64,000 nt of DNA. It comes from Calliopum simillimum. Lineage: Eukaryota; Arthropoda; Insecta; Diptera; Lauxaniidae. Under the pieces are notes generated by a model that was not told the DNA's origin, did no database searches, and saw nothing but the letters and a program-made list of their open reading frames with translations. Positions within the stretch are counted from its first letter, which is position 1. Each line of letters begins with the position of its first letter. Of this stretch, positions 43,638-56,800 are shown piece by piece. The translations under genes were made by a program, and so were the position numbers. Location: the NCBI GenBank assembly GCA_951812925.1, contig OX638370.1, forward strand, positions 49,479,948-49,543,947, written 5' to 3'.

Positions 43638-44784
43638 ACGACATATATTTTCGGGAAAATTTTAAATCGTTTTAGATAAATTATCAATTTTTTGCGATAA
43701 TTTACAACATAAATTTTCATTTCGCATTGGAAGGAGTATAAGCTGTATCATCAAGTCATACACGCTGCCACCTTTATCGCTGTCGCTGTCGCTGCCCTGC
43801 AACTTTAACTTGTGCTGCCAGTGCTGAATCCTGCTTTCACCATTGCTGCTGTTTTGATAACTTTTTCGGGATATACGTAAATGAACCACAATAGGATATC
43901 TCGCATATGGTAAATTGTATCAAAACATTGATTTATTTTAAATAAAAAATTAACGCCAAATTGACGCATTATTTGCTGCCGACGCAACTTTCGCTGCCGA
44001 CGCAACTTTCGCTGCCGACGCATAACTTGACGCCGTTGACTTTCTTGAAACGCTCCACTTCGTTCGCTGCCGACGCATCGTCTCTGCCGTCGCTGCATTC
44101 AATAACTTCGTTGCGATAACAAAATTTGTCGCATTACAACGCATAGTCATTCAACGCATATGTTGGTGCTATAATTTTCTTCGCATAGATTGTTGTCGAC
44201 GCATTTGCATTGCCTTCACAACAATACATCGTTCAACCAACGCATACGTTGAAGCGAATATTTTCGCCGCATAGATATTTGTCGACGCATCTTACACTGC
44301 CGTCATAATATTCCATCGTTTTTCATCAAACATATATTTTTTGAAGTCAATTTCGTCACATTGATTTCTATCTAAGGCGCATTTATTACATTCGTCGAAT
44401 TTATCGTTTTGCGACCTGCTTCGCTTAATTTGTCAACGCATTGTTGCTACCATATTCGCTGCTCTAACGCACTTCGCTCGTATTAGAACAAATTTCTAAT
44501 TCAAACTTTGACGTTGCAGTTTTGCAACTTGAAGCTTTGCTGCCAACGTATTGATTATTTTCGTCTCTGCTGTCACTATCGCTGCTGACGTCGTCGCTGT
44601 CGACGCATCATTCGCTGTAGTTTTTGCTCTGCCATATTGGCATATCTTGTTGGGTTAAAATCTGCTGTGCTTCCACATTCCGTTGTTGTTGTATTTATTA
44701 ATAAAGTTGATCGTGCTTATAATCTAATTTATCAAAAGGTGTGCAATATTGTTGTTCACTCCAAGTATCGATTCGTACATCATT

Positions 44785-46591
44785 ATGACTCTAGACGAGC
44801 TAAAGCAACAGCGTGCTAGTGCAAAGAAGAACATTTCACGCATAAAGAATATTATTGAAGCTAATGGAAAAGGGGAAGGCAAAACTCTGTCTGTAGCTGA
44901 ACTGAAATGTCGATTAGGAATCCTTGACTCTTATTTTAAGCAGATCCTTACCATTTAAACCCACATTGAAAAGGAAGATTCTAATGATAGTGTACGTGCT
45001 GAATTAGAAGAACTTTATATAACCACAAAGGTAGCTATTCAATCACAGTTAGGAGAAGATCATAATAGTACCTTTCATGATACTAGTTCCGTGGTACCTG
45101 CATCAAGTTCTAAATTACCAAAATTAAAACTACCATCATTTAATGGCAGGTATGCAGATTATAAAAACTTTATGTCTTCCTTCAGCCAGATTATTGATAG
45201 AGAGTATGGCTTATCAAACATTGAGAAATTTAACCACCTTTTGAATTGTCTTCAAGGTCAAGCACTTGAGACAGTCAAAGCTTTTCCAGTCACAAGCGAA
45301 AACTATCCAAAGGCCTTAGAAAGACTCAAAGCACGTTATGATAACTCTACATTAATTTTCCTTGAAAATATTTCGTCTCTGTTCGATTTGCCATCAATTA
45401 CGAAGCCAAACGCCAGTCAACTTAGAAGCCTGCTTAATAATTTTTCAGCCCTTTATGGCTCCCTTCAGACGTTGGGTAATAATGAACAAATTACTCAAGC
45501 CATGCTTATATTTTTAGTGCTGCAGAAGGTTGATGACGAGACCAACAGAAAATGGAAAGAGTCATTGGACTTGAAAAAATTACCATCTTGGGATGATTTA
45601 ACTGCAGTTTTAGAACGACATTGTCAATATTTGGAATCGCTTCCTACAACTTCTGTTAGGTTCGACAAGCCCAATAAATACAAACAAAATAAACCTCACC
45701 AGAACTTTTCATTTGCATGTGCAACTTCTGCTTGCCCTATATGCTCAGACACGAATCACAAGATTCACAATTGTGACCAATTTAAATCTTTAAATGTGAT
45801 TCAGCGATTCGAAAGTGCAAAACGACTTGGTCTTTGCATAAATTGCCTATCGAAAGGACATATCATTTCCAAATGTTCTTCCAATCACAAATGTCGAGTT
45901 TGTTCGAAAAGGCATCATAGTTTGCTACACCGTAGTACTGCTAACTCAAAATCTGTTGATTCCTCATTTGCATCACCTGTACCTCAGCCAAGTACATCAG
46001 CTGCCGCTGCTACAATTTCACGAGAGGCTACAGTGCATACACACATAAACGATTCTACGATTGATCATATTATTTTAGCAACCGCAATGGTATTAGTCCG
46101 TGATTCGTCAGGTTGTTATAAATTAGGAAGAGCCTTGCTGGACTCATGTTCACAGGTGAATTTCATTACTGACGATTTCTCCCAAAGATTGAACTTGGGC
46201 AGAGAAAAGCAAAATTTCGAAATTCGTAGTATTGGAAATGCATCAACAAATATTAAATACAAAGCATCTACGACAATAAAGTCTCGCATAACTGGGTTTG
46301 AGCTACCTTCTACATTTTGCATTACATCTCATATAGCATACCAACCAGAATCTGAAATAGATATTTTATCATGGAACCTACCGCCTAACGCTGAACTCGC
46401 TGACAAAGAGTTTTTCAAATCAAACCAAATCGATCTTCTTTTGGGCACTGAAAGTTTTTTCAGTATTTTATCTGTAGGCCAAATAAAGCTTGGTGACAAT
46501 TTGCCCATTTTGCAGAAAACTTTGTTAGGATGGATAGTCTCTGGAAGGTATCAAAAGCCATGTGGGGTACAGGCAGCAAGATGTTTGCTTA
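44785..46591 (+). pseudogene. BEL/Pao gag and protease region (interrupted)
   Basis: The frame opens MTLDELKQQRASAKKN at 44785, meets a stop at 44956, and continues in the same frame to 46591, where a LINE is inserted. Visible parts are a coiled N terminus, a capsid-like region (LPKLKLPSFNGRYADYKNF, near 45110), Cys/His knuckles (CPICSDTNHKIHNC near 45733; CINCLSKGHIISKC near 45836) and an aspartic-protease-like block (LLDSCSQVNFITDDF near 46135). The single in-frame stop looks like a point mutation. This is an endogenous insect retrotransposon and cannot make its full polyprotein. Confidence 0.87.
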
Positions 46592-49500
46592 GGTTAGGTT
46601 AGGTTAGGGTGGCGGCAATATTGCCACACATAGACCGCAAGGGTCCATAGTGATACCACAAACTCTCATATTAACGTCTATTCATAAACTCTGGTCCTTT
46701 CAATATGGTGTTTGTCCAAACTGAAGGATCCTGTAAGCACTGCGAATCTTTTAATGTCACTTAGGTGAATTTTAGTGAGTTCTTTTAGGGAATTAAAAAA
46801 TGGCCGACCAAAGCATTTCAGTCTAGTTCTTGCAAGAGCAGGACAAAGACATAAAAGGTGTTCAATTGTTTCCTCTTCCTCAGGCTCGTGACAGTTTCTG
46901 CACCAGTTGTTGGAGACTATGCCCAGTCTAAAGGCATGATGACCAATTAGACAATGACCAGTCACAACTCTAGTCAGCAGGCTGCACTCGCTCCTCGTCA
47001 GAGATAGTAAATATTTGGAAAAATCTGCTTTGTGAAAACAAGGCCAAAAATACTTTGTTATAGCACTGGTTGGGGATTGTTCCCAGCGTCTATTCGCTAC
47101 TGAGAGCATTTGAGCGTTCTTTAAAGAGAAGAAATGTTGAAGCGGTGCTGGAATTTTAATGTGTTGATCTTCTAAAAGAGCTCCTATTTTTGCTGATAGA
47201 TCTGCCTTTTCATTTCCTAAAATTTCGCAGTGCGACGGCACCCACTGAAGGGATACCTGGTTGTTTTCACTAAGGGAAGTTAAAGCGGTAAAACATTCAA
47301 AAACTGTCTTTGATTTAATAAAGTTTGATTTTAAAGCTTTTAAAGCAGCTTGACTATCGACGTATAGAGCAATTTCCTTCTCGCTTACGCTTTCTTTAAG
47401 GTAATCGACCGCTTTGTTAATCGCGAAAATTTCCACTTGGAAAATGCTGCACTCATCTGGCAATTTAAATGAGTGTTCTACGTTTGAGTTGGAGACATAG
47501 AAACCTGCTCCAACCCCATTATCTGATTTAGAGCCATCTGTGTATACGTTTATTACTTCGGTTGGATCTTCACCTCGTGTGTTCCAGAATTCTCTAGACG
47601 GGAATGTGACCAGGAATTTTTTCTCCATAGAAAGCTTAGGAATCATGTAGTCAGTAGTAATACTCTCAATGTTACCTACGTTACTGTGTCCGTAAGGCCT
47701 TAACTTAAGGCCCCCCGATTCTTTAAGCCTAAGTATAGTATTATAAGCCACTCCCTTGGCAAAGAGATCAATAGGTAACAAAAAAAGTATAGCGTTTAAG
47801 GATTCTGAAGAGGTAGACCTCAGGGCACCAGTGATGCCGATGCTTAAAAGACGTTGTAATCGTTCTAGTTTCTTTTGTATATATGCTGTGTTTAGCGCGG
47901 TCCACCAAACATGTATTGCATACAATAAGATGGGCCTCACTATTGCAGTGTAGATCCAGATGGTGATTTTAGGGTCAAAGCCCCAAGTGATTCCGTAGAA
48001 TTTTTTACATGCAAAGAAAGCACCGTATGCCTTTTTTATACGATTTTCTATATTAAGTTTCCAGTTTAGTTTGCGGTCTAAGACTGTTCCCAGGAATTTT
48101 GCTTCATTAGATAGAGGTATTTTGATATTATCTAGACAAATATTCCTAAAAACGGGAACTTTGTGTTTCCTTGTGAACAAAACCAGTTCTGTTTTTGAAG
48201 GGTTAACGTTAAGTCCATTTCTTAAAGCCCATTTGCTTATTATTTCGAGAGCACTTTCTAGAAGTTCACTCATTGTGTCTAGAAATTTACCTTTGACTAG
48301 AATAACAATGTCATCAGCGTAGGCTACGACTATGACACCCTTTTTATTAAGTGTATGCAAGATGGGGTTGATAGCAATTATCCACAGAAGTGGTGACAAA
48401 ACACCCCCTTGTGGAGTACCTCTAGTTGCATACTTTAGGCAGACACTCTGCCCCCATTCCACTTTAATAATACGACTACTTAAAAGTGTTTCAATCCATT
48501 CTCGAATCGGAAGGTTAACGTCTGCTTAAGTTAAAGCTTCCAAGATTGCATTGGTGCTCACATTATTGAAGGCGCCCTCTATGTCCAAAAAAGCAGCCAG
48601 AGCGTATTCTTGAAAATGTAGAGCACTTCACTCAGTTGTTCAAACTATAGAGAACAACTGAGTGAAGGGCTGTGTCCACGGATTTTCCTTTTTGGTAAGC
48701 ATGCTGACAGCTTGAGATAGCATTTATGGGCAACTTATCTCTAATGTATGCGTCAAGAATTCTTTCAAAAGTTTTTAAAATGAAGGAAGTTAGGCTAATA
48801 GGTCGAAAATCTTTGGCTTTGACGTGACTGGATTTTCCACTTTTAGGTATGAAAACCACTATCGCCTCTCGCCACGACTTTGGTACCATATTAAGCCTTA
48901 TACATCCTTCAAAGAGAATAATAAGGATTGCCGTAAAACATTTTCCAGCATGCTGAAGCATGGCTGGAAACATACCATCAGGGCCTGGCGATTTATAAGG
49001 GCTGAATGATTTAATTGCCCACCAGACACTGTCTTTTGTAAATATAATAGGATAGTCCATAAAGAGACTGTTTTCAAAGGTCCTAACAGGTGTCGGATTT
49101 GCCAGACAGCCAGGAAAATGAGTGTTCAAAAGAACCTCCACCGTTTCTCGCTCATCTGCAACCCACTCCCCGTTGTCTTTTTGGATTAATGGATGTGAAA
49201 TTTCTTTTTTGGATAATATTTTGCGTAGCCTGGCAGCTTCAGTGGTACTTTCCACTTTAGTACACTGCTCTTGCCAGCTTAAACGTTTAGCTTTACGCAG
49301 AATAGTTTTAAATTTCTTAAGCTCAAGCCTATATTCACTCCAAGCGGTGTAGGTATTTAGCTTGCGAGCCTTTTTGAACTGAGATTGTATTTTCTTTCTC
49401 TTTTCAGCGAGTTCCTTGTTCCACCAAGGTGGTTGGGATTTTTTAGAAGAGTATTTAACTGGGCAAGTAATATGAAAAGCTTTAAGTAAAATGGCCGAAA

Positions 49501-49906
49501 TTGTTTCATTTAATTCCTCAGCCTGTTGTATAGTATTAACTGGAGTAGTGCTTATACGAGCGAGCTTGTTGTAGACTATTGTTTTGTACAACGCCCAATC
49601 AGTTTTATTAGGGTTTCGAATAACTTTTTTAATTTTTGAAGTTGAACAAAAATTTGTTGTAAAAACGATGTATTTGTGGTCAGAAAAAGAAGCCTTATTG
49701 AGGATGTGCCAGTTTTCAAGCTTAAAGTTGTTCTTTTCAGTGAAAAGGGTCAAGTCCAATACGTTTTGGCTTAAAGGACCAACAAAAGTTGGTTCATTAC
49801 CGCGGTTACCTATACATAAATTAGTAGTATTTAAATAGTTGAGGAGAGACTCACCTCTGCTGTTGGTATCGCTACTCCCCCAAAGGGTGTTATGTGCGTT
49901 TGCATC
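46592..49906 (-). mobile_element. 5'-truncated I/LOA-like LINE inside the BEL/Pao pol
   Basis: A 13-bp duplication AGATGTTTGCTTA (46579-46591 and 49907-49919) marks target-primed insertion. The minus-strand 3' tail is (CCTAA)n. Reading inwards there is the last part of an endonuclease, then RT (PYKSPGPDGMFPAML, DFRPISLTSFILKTFERI, GTPQGGVLSPLLW, VVAYADDIVIL), an RNase H (VYTDGSKSDNGVGAGFY, VDSQAALKAL, QWVPSHCEILGNEKADL) and a CRNCHEPEEEETIEHLLC Cys/His motif. A frameshift near 48630 and a stop near 48525 separate the two RT halves. RNase H points to the I or LOA clades. Removing it restores the host frame. Confidence 0.9.
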
Positions 49907-49919
49907 AGATGTTTGCTTA

Positions 49920-52900
49920 TATGCGAAGATTCATTGGATAGCAAATTAGAAAAACTGTGGAAACTAGAAGAAGTATCTGCTGTATTTCCATGGACTCCTG
50001 AGCAACGCAAATGCGATCAATTTTATAAAGAATCGGTTTCTCGTAATATGGATGGCCGATTAATTGTCAAAATACCTTTTAAGGACAATCCTACTTGTCT
50101 TGGAAAATCATACGATATAGCGTTGCAAAGATTTGTTGCACAAGAACGCCGCTTAGCACGGTCACCTGAGCTGAAATCACAATACATAGCATTCATGGAT
50201 GAATATGAAATATTGGGGCATATGAGTATTGTTAGCAATCCTAATTTAAACGATGCACATTAATACATACCACATCATTTTGTTTTGAAACCCAATAGCA
50301 CTACGACAAAATTACGGGTCGTTTTCGATGCATCTTGTAAAACCACTTCACAAAAATCTTTAAATGAAATACAAATGGTCGGTCCAACATTGCAATCAGA
50401 CTTATTTTTGCTTTTGCTTCGCTTTCGTTTGTTTCGCTTTGCTATTACAGCCGACATTGCAAAAATGTATAGGCAGGTATTGGTTGACCCAGATGATCGT
50501 AGGTTTCAGTATATTCTGTGGAGAAGTTCACCTAATATGGAAATTCGTACCTATGAACTCAACACCGTAACGTATGGAATGGCTGCTGCACCATACCTTG
50601 CCATAAAGAGTCTTTTGTACTTAGCGGAACAAAACATTGAAAAATACAAAATTGGCGCAAGTGCTATAAAATCGTCTTTTTATGTCGACGACTTCATTTG
50701 CGGAGCAAATGATTTAATTGAGCTTGCAACAATAAAGCGTGAAGTAACCGAATTATTGAGCAACGGATGTTTTGAACTTTGTAAATGGCACTCAAATCAT
50801 GAAGTTTTTAGAGATGACAAAACAATTAAGGATTTGAATTTGGACGATGCATCAGTAACAAGTGCACTAGGAATGAGGTGGGATCAAAATCTTGATAATT
50901 TCATATTTTCGTTCCAACCTAAGGCAAGTATCGACAGTCACGTCACTAAACGCTCAATACTTTCAATTGCATCATCACTATTTGATCCAATGGGACTTTT
51001 AGCGCCGGTTATTATTACCGCTAAGATCCTTTTGCAAGAGTTGTGGTTGCTTAAAATAGATTGGGATGAATCTGTACCACAAAATTTATATTTCGCTTGG
51101 AGCAATTTTCTCAATGGGTTGTTATCTCTTCCATCAATATCGATTCCAAGGTATTGCTTGTGGCCTGATTCGACATCGCTTCAACTTCACGGTTTTTGTG
51201 ATTCATCTATACGCGCATATGGTTGTTGCATATACACAAGAACCGTCGATAATTTTGGCATGGCTCATTTGCAACTACTCACAGCAAAATCACGGGTTGC
51301 TCCTACTAAAAAGCAATCATTGCCGAAATTAGAATTGTGTGGCGCACTTTTACTCGCTAGACTTTATTCGAAAATAAAGGTTCTTTTCAAGGATGTACAA
51401 TTCAGCACATTTCTATGGAGCGATTTTCAAATCGTACTTCATTGGCTAAAACTTCATTCAGCCACACTTTCAACGTTTGTCGGCAATAGAATTTCTGAAA
51501 TCCAGGATTTAACATCAGATGCGGTTTGGAAACATGTTTCGTCACAAAATAACCCTGCAGACATAGTTTCTCGAGGAAGCAGTGTGGACCAAATAACTAA
51601 AACAATGTGGTACACAGGTCCTTCGTTTTTGATGGAAGATATGTATTACTGGCCCAAGGAAAGCAAACCTGTTTTAGATATGGAGGAAGTGGAAAAGGAA
51701 AAACGTAAATCGACATTTAAATTGGCAACTGAGTCAAATTATATTTTGGAAAAAATCGGCAAATTCAGATCACATATACATGCTTTACGCGTAGTTGCGT
51801 GGATGTTTCGATTTCTTAGAAAATGTGATAAAAAGTTTAACGATTTTGAATCTAATTCCCCTTCCCCTCAAGAGTTAAAGAATACAATGAATTCTATTAT
51901 TTGGAATGTACAACGACACTATTTTATAGAAGACATTCGTTTATTAAAAAAGAACGAACTGACGACAAGCACACTGAGAGCATTGAACCCTTTTCTGGGA
52001 GATACTGGAGGTTTTACGCTGTTAAAAGTTGGTGGTAGACTGGAACTTTCAGACTTACCAGAGGAACGAAAGCATCCAATATTATTGCCTGGGAAATGTG
52101 AATTTACCATTCGATATGTACGACTTTTACACATCAAAAACTATCATGCTGGCCCTAAGGCACTCATAGCTCTTTTTCGTTTAGAATATTGGGTAACAAA
52201 TGCAAGAGATATAGCACGTCGAGTTGTAAATAACTGCATACACTGCACTCGGTATAAGCCGAAACTAATGAAACAGCTGATGGGAAACTTACCTGTGGAA
52301 CGATTAACCCCATCGCGACCATTCGCCCGATGTGGCATGGATTTTTGCGGACCTGTCAATATTTATCTACGCATCAGGGGCAAACAGCCGTATAAGGCAT
52401 ACATCGCTATTTTTATTTGCCTATCTACAAAAGCAGTCCACATAGAAACTGTGTCGGATTTAACAACAAATGCGTTTTTGGCAGCCCTCAAGCGGATGAT
52501 TGGTAGAAGAGGTTTACCATCTGATCTATTTTGTGACAATGCAACAAATTTTGTGGGTGCTGGCAATAAACTTGCAGACCTGAAGAATTTTCTCTACCAT
52601 AAACCAAATCAAAATAATATTATCAAATATTGTGCATCAGAATTCATTAATTTTCACTTTATTCCTCCCAGGGCTCCGCACTTTGGTGGTATTTGGGAGG
52701 CAGCTGTAAAGTCAGCTAAAGGACTTCTCAACCGCAGCCTAGGAAATACCAGACTAACGTTTGAAGAGTTATCGACAGCTTTGGTGGATATTGAAGCGAT
52801 TTTGAATTCAAGACCAATATCGCCTTTATCTGCAGATCCTAGCGACTACGAGGCTCTCACACCAGCACACTTCATCATTGGCAGTTCTCTGAAATCACTG

Positions 52901-53227
52901 CCAGAGCATACAGTAGCAAGTGACGTGAATAATTTGGAGAAATGGGCTCTCGTAACCGGAATAAAACAACATTTTTGGAAGAAGTGGTCCCACGACTACA
53001 TAAATGAACTACAGATGAGAACAAAGTGGACAAGTCAACATCCAAATACCGCGATTGGAACCATGGTTTTAATACATGAGGACAATGTTCCCCCTCTACA
53101 CTGGCAGCTAGGCAGAATTGAGAATTGTACTCCAGGATCAGATGGTCGTATAAGGGTTGTAGACGTCCGAACTAAAAATGGTATTATTCGTCGGCCAATA
53201 CACAAGTTAGCTGTTTTGCCTGCTTGA
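49920..53227 (+). pseudogene. BEL/Pao pol: RT, RNase H, integrase
   Basis: This continues the frame broken at 46591, with one in-frame stop at 50261-50263 and then an open run of 980 codons. In order: RT with KLRVVFDASCKTT, DIAKMYRQVLVD, and the catalytic FYVDDFICG near 50680; a Pao-type insert and RNase H (LHGFCDSSIRAYG, KLELCGALLLARL, WSDFQIVLHWL); an integrase zinc region (HIKNYHAG...CIHCTRYKP); a core with CGMDFCGPV, LFCDNATNFVGA and PHFGGIWEAAVKS carrying the D,D,E residues; and a C-terminal WKKW...GRIENCTPGSDG domain. The length and arrangement are normal for BEL/Pao. Confidence 0.93.
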
Positions 53228-53243
53228 AAGTCCTTTATACTTT

Positions 53244-53257
53244 CAACGGGGGCAGGA
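53244..53257 (+). promoter_or_regulatory. Polypurine tract of the BEL/Pao element
   Basis: CGGGGGCAGGA lies just before the 3' LTR start, the normal plus-strand primer position. Confidence 0.6.
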
Positions 53258-53260
53258 TGT

Positions 53261-53641
53261 TGAAGCAACGATAGGGAACCGCTGCACCTTTAATTATTAT
53301 ATATTTTCATTTGAAACGTATTTTAACATATTACAACAAATCTTTATCCGAAAATATTGATGTACACATGGGTGTACATATGTAGATTTACACTAAGCTA
53401 AGCATACACATTTCCCGTTAATATATCTATGCAACGGTTATTCTTTTTCTTTATGCTTTACTTATGTTAAGATTTTTAGACTTGCTTAGTATTAACTATG
53501 AACAATAAAATTGAGTTTGTCAAGTAATTGGAAGAGAAACGGTTGTATCATTTCGTCAGTTTCGGTGTTAAATTTTAAAGTCGTTTTTTACAATCGATAG
53601 TACAGTTTTTTAGTAGACAGAAAAACCCTTCTGTTTTTACA
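53261..53641 (+). repeat. 3' LTR of the BEL/Pao retrotransposon
   Basis: TGAAGCAACGATAGGGAACC to CTTCTGTTTTTACA, 381 bp, is followed by AATGT (53642-53646), the 5-bp target duplication seen before the 5' LTR. The shared LTR portions are nearly identical, which indicates a young insertion. Confidence 0.9.
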
Positions 53642-53820
53642 AATGTGTTTGGAACTATATAAACTTTTAAAAAATATGAATTATTTAGTTTACATAGTAA
53701 TTATGAGCTTTATTTAATATAGTAATTAATTTAACACGCCTTGCTTTCAAACTGTTTTTTTTACAAGCTTTTTACAATTAAATATTGACTTTAGATTTCA
53801 AAAAGAAACCCGCAATCATT

Positions 53821-56800
53821 TCATTTTTTATAAGATTTTTGTATCTTGTTCTTCACACCTTTGAACGCTGCTTTGCGTGAATTTTTAACAGCACTTTTAA
53901 ACGCACGTGAATTTTGGCAGTGAACTATATATACGGTGACCATGTCTGTGTGAGCAAAATCGGGGACAAAACGATGTTTATGCGAAAAAAACGGGGACAG
54001 TCGGGGGAAAATCGGGGACAAATCGGGGGCACATGAATATTGAGGCAAACAATGACTGATGAGCAAAAACAAAAGATTTTCACCTCTAAATGTAACCTCC
54101 TTCAAAGCGCAAAAGTAAACCTACGTACGAGGATCTCAACGGTACAATTTTCTTCGTAAATTTAAACTTTATTTATTGCTCGTTAATAAAAACATTTATT
54201 TCTTTTACTTGAATTACATTTAAATTGGCTTTAACCTTAACTGGCACTTTGATATTAATTATTATATCAATCAATTTTATATCAATCCGTAAATTGAATT
54301 TTACCCCGATATTGTGGAAACGGCTCTTAGTATTTTTTGGCAAAAGAAATTATTTTCAAAATGTCTCCGTGTGACCACAAATATTCTTTGAGCTCGAGAC
54401 AGTTTAAATGATAATTACATTTTGTTATCAAATTAGTGTTCAGTGTCTTTATTGTAAGGCAGGATTGTGCACACGTAGAGGGTTTTGGAGGTTCAACCCT
54501 CCCCCAGAAAGATCTTTACCCATATAAATTATATATGAATTGAATAAAGTGTAATTAAATTAATCTATATGAAAAACTTCTTCCAGAGCAAATCCTGCGC
54601 ATGGTGCTGCTCGAAGCTGTGTCTACGTTATATTCACAATAGAGAAAACTCTTTTCGAGGAAGAATTCGATACTGACAAACACAAGCTCAACAATTTTTA
54701 CAAGCCAAAAAAAAAAAAACAGATCATTTTGACATTTCAGTTGTTAATTGTCAAAGGACGGTTTATGAAATGATTCTATCTGTTGCGAAACTATATAACA
54801 CAGTTTAAGTTTGCATATTCTCAAGAGGTTTTTAAGCTATTGATAAAAATATGAAAATATGCAACTTCATATTGTGATGAATTAGCTAAATAATTCTGGT
54901 TTTTATTGATATTTTATACATATTAATAAATGAAATGTGCAAATACAGCACAAATAGGGGACACAAAATAAAATACAGAACATTTGTATGTCCCGTATTT
55001 CTTAAATAAATTCCGGGGACACGAAGCCAAAACACAGAACTGTCCCCGGAACTACAGGACGGTTGGTCACCGTACGTATATAGCAAATTAAAAAAGATTT
55101 CATTATTAAGACCATGATTTTGAATTGTCTCAACTCATTTTACCGTTTATTTAAGGAATTTCTACTCAATGGTATGTTAGCGTACGGATCTACTTTGCCA
55201 TTCTTTTTCATATCACCCTTTGCCTTTTTCGATGAGTAGTAGTAGTGAACCTGTATATGCTGATTTGCCCGATTTAGAAACTGCATCACTGGCCCCAACA
55301 GGTCGATGTATACCCTTGCCACCAGCACTATAACGCGAGGTAGGAGATTTACCAGAGTTCATGCTAGCAGCATCGTTAGCTTTACGTTTGCGATTTAAGG
55401 CGTTGAGTTTCACTTCTTCACCTTAAATTGTTTAGAAATTAAACTTTGCATTTGCGTTATTTGTATTTAATATACTAATTACCATCACTTGAATCCTCTT
55501 CCATGCCACGTTTGACTACTGGTTTTGTTTGCATAGCATCATCGCTATCATTATCATCGCTACTGCTATCGCCACCATCGCTACCAATGCCACGCAACGC
55601 TTTTTCACTTATAATCAGTCTTCCATCTTGTGCAGTTTTAAAGCCACGACTAAAAGAAAACGCCAATAAATTCGCTAGTTTGAAAGAGCACAAGAGCAGC
55701 AGTGACATCAAATATTGCATCATATTCAAAGATTCCTGGCGCTGTTGATTTTTAGCGCTTTCAAGGAGTTCTTTTAAAACTCTGCTGGCGTCTTACCCAA
55801 GTACAACTGTAAGAATAAAAAGGTTTTAAATTTTTTATACAAAATAGAAATAATTTTTATTACTTTATAATAACTTCTAAGGATGTTTTACGTAAGTCAG
55901 CCTTATACGTGCCATCAGGTTATTGGAAAACTTTCCTAAAGCCTCGTGTATTTCCGTCTCCTTTTCATTGTTTATTAACTCAATGAGTTCATCAAAAATT
56001 TGAGCATGAAGTTCTGGATTATTATCCAGCGCATTTTCTAATGTTGGTGCAATTGATCCAAAATTAATTAATTAATCTAATGCTAGTGGTAGTATGACAA
56101 CTTTGAAAAATTTAAATGTAGTAATGGAAGTAGCCAGGATTTTTCCAGCATTACTTCACACTTTGCATTAGTGAGTGATATCGTTTTGACCACAGGCTCA
56201 GGGCCCGTAGATTTAATAACTGCAATTGAATGTTTAATTTGCATGCGTAGAGCGCTTTGGGTACCGTACCGTTTTGCAAGCGTAGCTAGTGATGGTGCCA
56301 ATTCAGCGCTAAAAAAACAATTTTAATTGGTTCAATACTTTGAAATTTATCAATAACTTTTGTTTTTTTACCTGAAATATTCACCACATACTTCGAATAC
56401 AATGGAAAAAGTTAAAATTACATAGTTTGCCACATAACCAAAAGGTGCATTCAAAACTTTGTTAATTTGGGAAATAATGCGAGCTACTGGCGCACGATAT
56501 TGCAGGGCGCACGCATTCGTATAGCAACTCCTTAATGCAAGTGGAAACGCCTAAAATGATCTCAACACGATCAGACATCCATAGATCAGTTGCACAAACA
56601 TCAATGAGCCGTGGTAATGCATTCACACACAAATTCAAATCAAGATTGACCAAATGTATGTGCCCCTTTTTCAGTACGGTTATCCAAGCAAGTGTATGAC
56701 GCACATCGGAACGATCAGGTCGATATTCGTGTATAGCTGCAAGCAGTTTTGCACAAAGAGTGCCATTTAAATTTTCAGTGCGTGAGACGAAAAGCGAATG

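Noticed and set aside
46591..46608. TTAGG repeats as a telomere
   Set aside because: There are only about three units, placed at the 3' tail of a LINE with a target duplication.
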